From contig DRZW01000006.1 in assembly GCA_011380105.1 (NCBI GenBank), forward strand, positions 1 through 10,159: DNA of 10,159 bases, in the 5' to 3' direction. Shown one piece after another: positions 6,684 to 10,159 of this stretch (positions are counted from its first letter, which is position 1; each line of letters opens with the position of its first letter). Source of the stretch: Halothiobacillaceae bacterium. GTDB lineage: Bacteria; Pseudomonadota; Gammaproteobacteria; Halothiobacillales; Halothiobacillaceae. Under the pieces are notes generated by a model, which was not told the DNA's origin, searched no databases, and worked only from the letters and a program-made list of their open reading frames with translations. The position numbers and the translations under genes are program-made.

Positions 6684-6706
6684 CCATAACAACAAGGTGT
6701 CATGCC

Positions 6707-7378
6707 ATGAGCAATACCGATTACGGCAAACAACTCGCCGCCAAAGCGGCAGTCGAACAAATCCCAAATAACTGCATTGTCGGAGTGGGGACAGGTTCTA
6801 CTGTTAACTACTTCATTGATGAACTCGCCAAAATCAAAAACCGAATTGAAGGTACGGTTTCCAGCTCAGAGGCCAGCACCGAGCGCCTGCGCAAGCACGG
6901 CATTGAGGTGTTTGATCTAAACGAGGTCAATGAAGTGCCAATCTACGTTGATGGGGCGGATGAGTCTAATCACTATCTGCAGTTAATCAAAGGCGGCGGC
7001 GGTGCATTAACCCGCGAGAAAATCATCGCGCAGATGGCCAAACGCTTTGTCTGCATTGCCGATGACAGCAAGTTGGTGGATGTACTTGGTGCCTTCCCGC
7101 TGCCGGTGGAGGTTATTCCCATGGCACGCAGCATGATTGCGCGTGAGTTGGTCAAACTCGGCGGTCAGCCGGTTTATCGCGATGGCTTTATCACCGATAA
7201 CGGCAACCAGATTATCGACGTGCACAACCTTTCGATCAGCGATCCGGCTGCGCTGGAGCAAAAACTAAACAATATGCCCGGTGTCGTTACCAACGGCATT
7301 TTTGCGCTACGCCCGGCTGATGAGCTGATTTTAGGCACGGCCGATGGCAGCACGCGCACCCTCAATGGCCATGGTTAA
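6707..7378 (+). CDS. rpiA: ribose-5-phosphate isomerase A
   Basis: Interconverts ribose 5-phosphate and ribulose 5-phosphate in the pentose phosphate pathway; cytoplasmic. It has 223 residues (E. coli 219) and is complete. Visible are the phosphate-binding [16 protein letters not shown] (25-40), the SSSEAS loop (52-57), VDGADE with D82 and D85 (81-86), and [11 protein letters not shown] (95-105) with K95 and E104, which correspond to the catalytic residues D81, D84, K94 and E103 of E. coli. The C terminus has GVVTNGIFA and [11 protein letters not shown]. The start is ATG 6707 with AAGGTG 7 nt upstream; an out-of-frame ATG at 6702 lies too close to that site. The gene is followed by 194 bp without an established gene, so it is probably monocistronic or loosely joined to aroE. 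The link with ilvA is positional, not metabolic. Confidence 0.97.
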   Translation: MSNTDYGKQLAAKAAVEQIPNNCIVGVGTGSTVNYFIDELAKIKNRIEGTVSSSEASTERLRKHGIEVFDLNEVNEVPIYVDGADESNHYLQLIKGGGGALTREKIIAQMAKRFVCIADDSKLVDVLGAFPLPVEVIPMARSMIARELVKLGGQPVYRDGFITDNGNQIIDVHNLSISDPAALEQKLNNMPGVVTNGIFALRPADELILGTADGSTRTLNGHG

Positions 7379-7390
7379 GCAATTATCGCT

Positions 7391-7407
7391 TGGGGCCAAA
7401 AACCCCG
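7391..7407 (+). terminator. weak hairpin after rpiA, possible terminator
   Basis: GGGG (7392-7395) and CCCC (7403-7406) flank CCAAAAA, extendable by one U-G pair. No T run follows directly; the nearest T-rich stretch begins at about 7427. It may slow polymerase after rpiA, but it lacks the tract of a classical intrinsic terminator. Confidence 0.2.
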
Positions 7408-7430
7408 TCGGGCTATAACCGGGCGGTATT

Positions 7431-7436
7431 TATATT
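7431..7436 (+). promoter_or_regulatory. possible -10 element for aroE
   Basis: TATATT matches five of six -10 bases. A start point about 7 nt downstream (near 7443) would put the first nucleotides of the transcript at the base of the 16-pair stem described for 7444-7553. No acceptable -35 is found at 16-19 bp spacing, so this is only a candidate. Confidence 0.25.
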
Positions 7437-7442
7437 GTTCAT

Positions 7443-7564
7443 TTTAAGTTATGGCGCGGATTGGGATACGCACGTACAACCTCATCGACTGGACGTTAAG
7501 CAGGCGTTTTTTGGCTTTTACAAGCCGGTTTACTGGCTCGTGTCGTAACTTAACTTGTAAAAGG
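7443..7564 (+). promoter_or_regulatory. candidate structured 5' leader of aroE (pseudoknot-like, covers the ribosome-binding site)
   Basis: Two stems are visible. Stem 1 pairs 7444-7459 with 7538-7553: 16 consecutive pairs, of which the first eight are perfect (TTAAGTTA with TAACTTAA) and four of the rest are G-U. Stem 2 pairs CTTTTACAAG (7515-7524), inside the stem 1 loop, with CTTGTAAAAG (7554-7563), a perfect 10-bp match whose 3' arm begins at the next base after stem 1 ends. That is the layout of an H-type pseudoknot with stacked stems. The 3' arm of stem 2 contains most of the aroE ribosome-binding site (AAAAGG, 7559-7564), so it would block translation. A local hairpin GGCTT-TTAC-AAGCC (7513-7526) competes for the same bases and would free the site. 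No known riboswitch class is recognised; the model is inference from pairing. Confidence 0.4.
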
Positions 7565-7576
7565 ATTCATCCATGA
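7451..7576 (+). CDS. possible 41-residue leader ORF overlapping the aroE start
   Basis: The ATG at 7451 opens 41 codons ending in TGA at 7574-7576, which shares ATGA with the aroE start (7573-7576), the overlap typical of translational coupling. The peptide begins MARIGIRTYNLIDW and has five aromatic residues (Y9, W14, F20, F23, F27) and many arginines. Against it: only a weak TAAG precedes the ATG, rare codons such as AGG, CGG and ATA are frequent, and an open frame of this size is not improbable by chance. I do not recognise the peptide. If translated, ribosomes would run through both leader stems and could open the aroE ribosome-binding site. Confidence 0.2.
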   Translation: MARIGIRTYNLIDWTLSRRFLAFTSRFTGSCRNLTCKRIHP

Positions 7577-8403
7577 GCGCACTCTTTGCTGTCATTGGTA
7601 ATCCCATCGAGCACTCCCGTTCGCCACTAATCCACCAGACCTTCGCTGAGGAGGTGGGTATCGAATTGACCTATGAGCGCATTTGGGCACCCGTCGGGGG
7701 ATTTTCCGAGGCTGTGAAGACATTTATTGATCGCGGCGGGCGCGGCATGAATGTCACCGTCCCATTTAAAGTCGATGCATTTGAACTTGCCGATCAGCAC
7801 ACCGCCCGTGCCCAACGCGCCATGGCGGTTAATACCTTGGATTTTGCCAATCCTGAACAGATCCTGGGGGATAACACCGATGGCGTCGGGCTAATTCGGG
7901 ATCTGGCTTTTCATGATGTCCCTCTGACCGGGCGGCGGATTTTGATTCTAGGTGCGGGCGGGGCAACCCGCGGGGTACTCGCCCCGCTGCTAGCGCAAAA
8001 ACCAGCAGAAATACTGATTGCCAACCGCAGCCCGGAACGCGCCTACGGCCTGGTTGAGGAATTCAGTGCGAATCAAGACGAGACCACCCTGCGCGGCTGC
8101 CCGATCACCGACATTGATGCCCAGCCCTTTGATTTAATCATTAACGCCACTCCGGCAAGTCTGAGCAATAGCCTGCCGCCATTGGCGGCGAATGTACTGG
8201 GCGCCCAGAGCGTGGTCTATGATATGGCCTATGGTGCCGAGCCCACCGTATTTGCCCGTTGGGGAGCGGAACATGGCGCTCGGGCACTAGATGGTTTAGG
8301 CATGTTGGTAGAACAGGCAGCTGAGAGTTTTAAACGCTGGCACGGTATAGAACCGCCTACGGCACGCATCCGGGCGTTACTCAGAGAGCAGATTGAGCAA
8401 TAA
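7573..8403 (+). CDS. aroE: shikimate dehydrogenase (NADP+)
   Basis: Reduces 3-dehydroshikimate to shikimate with NADPH in the pathway to chorismate and aromatic amino acids. It has 276 residues, the usual length for AroE. Shikimate-binding residues are visible: S15 and S17 in NPIEHSRSPLIH (10-21), K66 in MNVTVPFK (59-66), the presumed catalytic lysine, D103 in GDNTDGVG (99-106), and Q247 in DGLGMLVEQAAESF (240-253). The NADP-binding Rossmann motif is GAGGATRG (127-134) followed by ANRSPERA (150-157), where the N-R-S form suggests NADP preference as in AroE rather than YdiB. The start is ATG 7573 with AAGG 8 nt upstream. It stands alone, with a long leader upstream (7379-7572) and a convergent gene downstream, so it probably has its own promoter. 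Confidence 0.97.
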   Translation: MSALFAVIGNPIEHSRSPLIHQTFAEEVGIELTYERIWAPVGGFSEAVKTFIDRGGRGMNVTVPFKVDAFELADQHTARAQRAMAVNTLDFANPEQILGDNTDGVGLIRDLAFHDVPLTGRRILILGAGGATRGVLAPLLAQKPAEILIANRSPERAYGLVEEFSANQDETTLRGCPITDIDAQPFDLIINATPASLSNSLPPLAANVLGAQSVVYDMAYGAEPTVFARWGAEHGARALDGLGMLVEQAAESFKRWHGIEPPTARIRALLREQIEQ

Positions 8404-8407
8404 CCGC

Positions 8408-8457
8408 GCTTAAACGTTAATCAACCTCGCACGGGTTTAAGCAAGCCCTTAAAACCC
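8408..8457. terminator. candidate bidirectional terminator hairpins between convergent genes
   Basis: Two alternative stems lie in the 58-bp gap between aroE and the DUF2802 gene. GCTTAAAC (8408-8415) pairs perfectly with GTTTAAGC (8435-8442) across 19 nt. GGGTTTAAG (8433-8441) pairs with 8448-8457 across 6 nt with one bulged A. They share bases, so only one can form at a time. Neither has a good T run on either strand, so the terminator call rests on the convergent position and the symmetry. Confidence 0.35.
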
Positions 8458-8461
8458 CAGG

Positions 8462-8911
8462 CTACCGCGATAAAGGCCGGTCGCGTTGATTAACCTGCAT
8501 TAATAGCCGGGCCTCACTCTCGCTCATACCAAAGTCATCAATCAATTCTTTGACAGACACCCGACCCTGAGCGGCAAGTCGCAGGGCGTGGCTGAAGCCC
8601 GGCTGGTCATCCTCGGCAGCCACTGCCTCTATCCGGGCGTTAATCCGCTCAGACTGGGCTTTAAGCTGTTGTGCAATCTCGGCGGTGCTGGAGTCCACCT
8701 GATCGATATGCTTACCCAAGCCGGCCAGCGCTGACTCTAAGGCACGCTGTTCACGGTCAATCCGTTCAATCTGTGACTGGAACCAACGCTCACGGGTCGT
8801 CTGTGCGCCCAACAGATTGCGATAAACGATCACGGTGACGATCCCTAGCCCGATAACCATTAAAAAACTAACCAGTGCCAGCCATCCTGCCAGCCCGAAA
8901 TGTTCAGTCAT
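8462..8911 (-). CDS. membrane-anchored DUF2802 protein of the chemotaxis locus
   Basis: A 149-residue protein with one N-terminal transmembrane helix (about residues 8-30), a basic and polar flank, a long charged coiled-coil segment (about 37-98), and a compact C-terminal domain with FSHALRLAAQGRVSVKELIDDFGMSESEARLLMQV (106-140). That last part looks like a small helix-turn-helix-type fold and is typical of the DUF2802 family (PA1465-like), encoded after cheW in polar flagellar gene clusters. Its molecular role is unknown to me. The topology predicts a short N terminus, one membrane pass, and a coiled coil plus C-terminal domain most likely in the cytoplasm, where it could contact array proteins. 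The ATG overlaps the cheW stop (ATGA, 8908-8911), so translation is coupled to cheW. It is the last gene of its operon in this window. Confidence 0.8.
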   Translation of the reverse strand: MTEHFGLAGWLALVSFLMVIGLGIVTVIVYRNLLGAQTTRERWFQSQIERIDREQRALESALAGLGKHIDQVDSSTAEIAQQLKAQSERINARIEAVAAEDDQPGFSHALRLAAQGRVSVKELIDDFGMSESEARLLMQVNQRDRPLSR

Positions 8912-9420
8912 ACTTCCGCAAGCTCACTTAAACTCTTCATATCAACCAGAATAATCAGCTTTTCGTCTTGTGGCACTATACCGAGAATATGCCGGGCCCG
9001 GTCTTCATTGACGGTGGTCATGGCCTGATCAACAGTGGTTTGCGGCAATTGAATCACTTCGGCTACACTATCCACAATTAATCCGACAATCTCACCGGTG
9101 GATATTTCAATCACCATAATCCGGCTTTGAGCATCGTATTCTTTTTCTTCTAGTTCAAAGAAAGTGCGCGCATCCACCACCGGTACAACATTGCCGCGCA
9201 GATTGATGATACCGCGAATGGCATCCGGCGCCCCAGGAATTGGGGTTATTTCGGCATCCCGCAGCACTTCCTGCACATCGAGTACGTTTAGCGCATAAAT
9301 CTCATCATCAACAGTAAAACTGACCCAGCGGGTCATCTGGCCTTCATTTTGCTCTTCACTGTCGTGGTCGTAATCCACGCCTGGCTGGTAGGTTTCATCA
9401 ACCGCGTAATCAATAGTCAT
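8908..9420 (-). CDS. cheW: chemotaxis adaptor protein CheW
   Basis: Scaffold that links chemoreceptors to the kinase CheA in the polar signalling array. It has 170 residues. The CheW domain runs from about residue 30 (TRWVSFTVDDEIYALNVLDVQEVL) to the end; typical features are ITPIPGAPDAIRGIINLRGNVVPVVDAR across 58-85, IVGLIVDSVAEVIQL (111-125) and the C-terminal LIILVDMKSLSEL (155-167). The first 28 residues are an acidic extension (Asp/Glu-rich, DYDHDSEEQNEGQ at 16-28) longer than the N-terminal tail of E. coli CheW. The ATG at 9420 has GAGGA 7 nt upstream, supporting the long form over the internal Met29. It follows a CheW-like gene by 60 bp and overlaps the DUF2802 gene. The context identifies the polar flagellar chemotaxis system. 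Confidence 0.94.
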   Translation of the reverse strand: MTIDYAVDETYQPGVDYDHDSEEQNEGQMTRWVSFTVDDEIYALNVLDVQEVLRDAEITPIPGAPDAIRGIINLRGNVVPVVDARTFFELEEKEYDAQSRIMVIEISTGEIVGLIVDSVAEVIQLPQTTVDQAMTTVNEDRARHILGIVPQDEKLIILVDMKSLSELAEV

Positions 9421-9480
9421 AGCCTAGTCCTCGTCGCCCCATTCTAGTCTGAAATGATTGGCTTATTCGGGCTGGGATAT

Positions 9481-10159
9481 TTAATGGCGTTCTGCTCGCA
9501 AGCTGGCTTTCAGTCCGGCTACATCTAGCACAGCGGTTTGCTCAGCATTAACCGTTCCAGCCAACCAGACCCGGCGTTTATCCCGCTCGGACTGTTCACG
9601 CCAAGCGATTTGTTCAGGGGAGATTTCCCGGATCTGTTTAGGTTGCTCGGCCACAATGCCCCACAGCCCTTTTTTGCCTAGCAAAACCACTTTACGTGGG
9701 GTGTTTTGGTGCGGCTTGATACCGGATAGGCCTGCCAGATCAATCAATAACACTTGCTTGCCGTTATGCTCGATCTGCCCGGCAACAAATGTCGGCGCAC
9801 CGCCTATCGGTGCGGGGGTCTGGGTTAGATCAAACTCAGCTGCAACCTGTTCGCGCGGCAGTAAAAACTGCATCTTTCCTACAAACACCACAGCAAAATC
9901 TTGTTCAATTCCTTGTGGTTCTAAAGCTTGATCCGCTGCATCTGCAAATAACGCATCGGCCGCTGCTTTGGTTGCCGAATCAGCCGTTTCCGAGGGATCA
10001 CTTTGCAGCGTTAGCTCTGAATCTGTCTGCCCTGCATCGGTTTCAGATGGCACAGCAAGCTCATCACTATTAGAGGGCGGCGATTCCAGCGTAATGTCTT
10101 CTGCGCTGTCTGCTTGTGGCTCGAAGGTACCAACAGTTAGCCCGGCGGCATTTGTGTCC
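9481..10159 (-). CDS. CheW-like domain protein, probable ParP-type array protein (partial, 5' end beyond window)
   Basis: The frame is open to the right edge without a stop, giving at least 225 residues; the GTG at 10053 is an internal codon, not a convincing start. The N-terminal 90 or so visible residues are a low-complexity, acidic, Ala/Ser/Thr-rich linker (EPQADSAEDITLESPPSNS and similar). The C-terminal 130 or so form a divergent CheW-like domain: FAVVFVGKMQFLLPREQV, PTFVAGQIEHNGKQVLLIDL and VVLLGKKGLWGIVAEQPKQI. The typical CheW strand-turn pattern is recognisable but the sequence differs from the cheW next door. In Vibrio and Pseudomonas a CheW-domain protein with a long variable N terminus (ParP, PA1463-like) sits before cheW and works with the ParA-like ParC to keep chemotaxis arrays at the cell pole. 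The ParP assignment is inferred from the architecture and this order; a parC gene should lie further right. Confidence 0.75.
   Translation of the reverse strand, partial: DTNAAGLTVGTFEPQADSAEDITLESPPSNSDELAVPSETDAGQTDSELTLQSDPSETADSATKAAADALFADAADQALEPQGIEQDFAVVFVGKMQFLLPREQVAAEFDLTQTPAPIGGAPTFVAGQIEHNGKQVLLIDLAGLSGIKPHQNTPRKVVLLGKKGLWGIVAEQPKQIREISPEQIAWREQSERDKRRVWLAGTVNAEQTAVLDVAGLKASLRAERH

Noticed and set aside
6702..6710. Two-codon ORF ATG-CCA-TGA overlapping the rpiA start
   Set aside because: The ribosome-binding site is too close to this ATG and fits rpiA ATG 6707; such a minimal frame is easily a chance product.
10051..10053. GTG at 10053 as the start of the CheW-like gene
   Set aside because: The same frame is open without a stop to the right edge and encodes more of the same acidic linker, so the gene is partial and the true start lies outside the window.
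8908..10159. cheW and the CheW-like gene as a recent tandem duplication
   Set aside because: The two proteins share only the general fold pattern and differ in motifs and N termini; this is an old paralogy with the usual ParP/CheW order.

Overview
The window looks like ordinary chromosome of a motile, polarly flagellated gammaproteobacterium outside the Enterobacteriaceae. Gene order is closest to what I know from Pseudomonas and related non-enteric lineages. The evidence is the ubiH-pepP-UPF0149 block divergent from a ZapB-like/zapA/6S RNA/ygfA/EVE block, the head-to-head ilvA and rpiA, and a CheW-like/cheW/DUF2802 trio of the kind found at the end of polar flagellar che operons. Nothing suggests a mobile element, prophage, CRISPR array or tRNA. 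The species cannot be named from the sequence alone.

Layout. Positions 1-3035 (minus) hold a compact operon: UPF0149 protein, then pepP (Xaa-Pro aminopeptidase), then ubiH (ubiquinone hydroxylase, cut by the left edge). Positions 3150-5012 (plus) hold a small coiled-coil ZapB-like gene overlapping zapA, then 6S RNA with its own promoter over the zapA stop, then ygfA (5-formyl-THF cyclo-ligase) and an EVE-domain protein. ilvA (5057-6580, minus) and rpiA (6707-7378, plus) diverge from a 126-bp region with -10-like elements on both strands and a cluster of four GATC sites. aroE (7573-8403, plus) follows a 194-bp gap. Positions 8462-10159 (minus) carry a CheW-like (ParP-type) gene cut by the right edge, cheW, and a membrane-anchored DUF2802 gene.

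Function. The genes are mostly housekeeping: respiratory quinone synthesis, proline-peptide cleavage, FtsZ-ring assembly, RNA-polymerase control by 6S RNA, folate one-carbon metabolism, isoleucine and aromatic amino-acid synthesis, pentose phosphate supply, and chemotaxis-array assembly.

The one stretch that known features do not explain is the leader of aroE (about 7443-7573). It can form a 16-pair stem whose 3' arm abuts the 3' arm of a second, perfect 10-bp stem that covers the aroE ribosome-binding site. Together these have the topology of an H-type pseudoknot. A competing local hairpin uses the same bases, and a 41-codon reading frame through the leader stops on the aroE start codon. This is the best candidate here for undescribed regulation, but it rests on sequence pairing alone.
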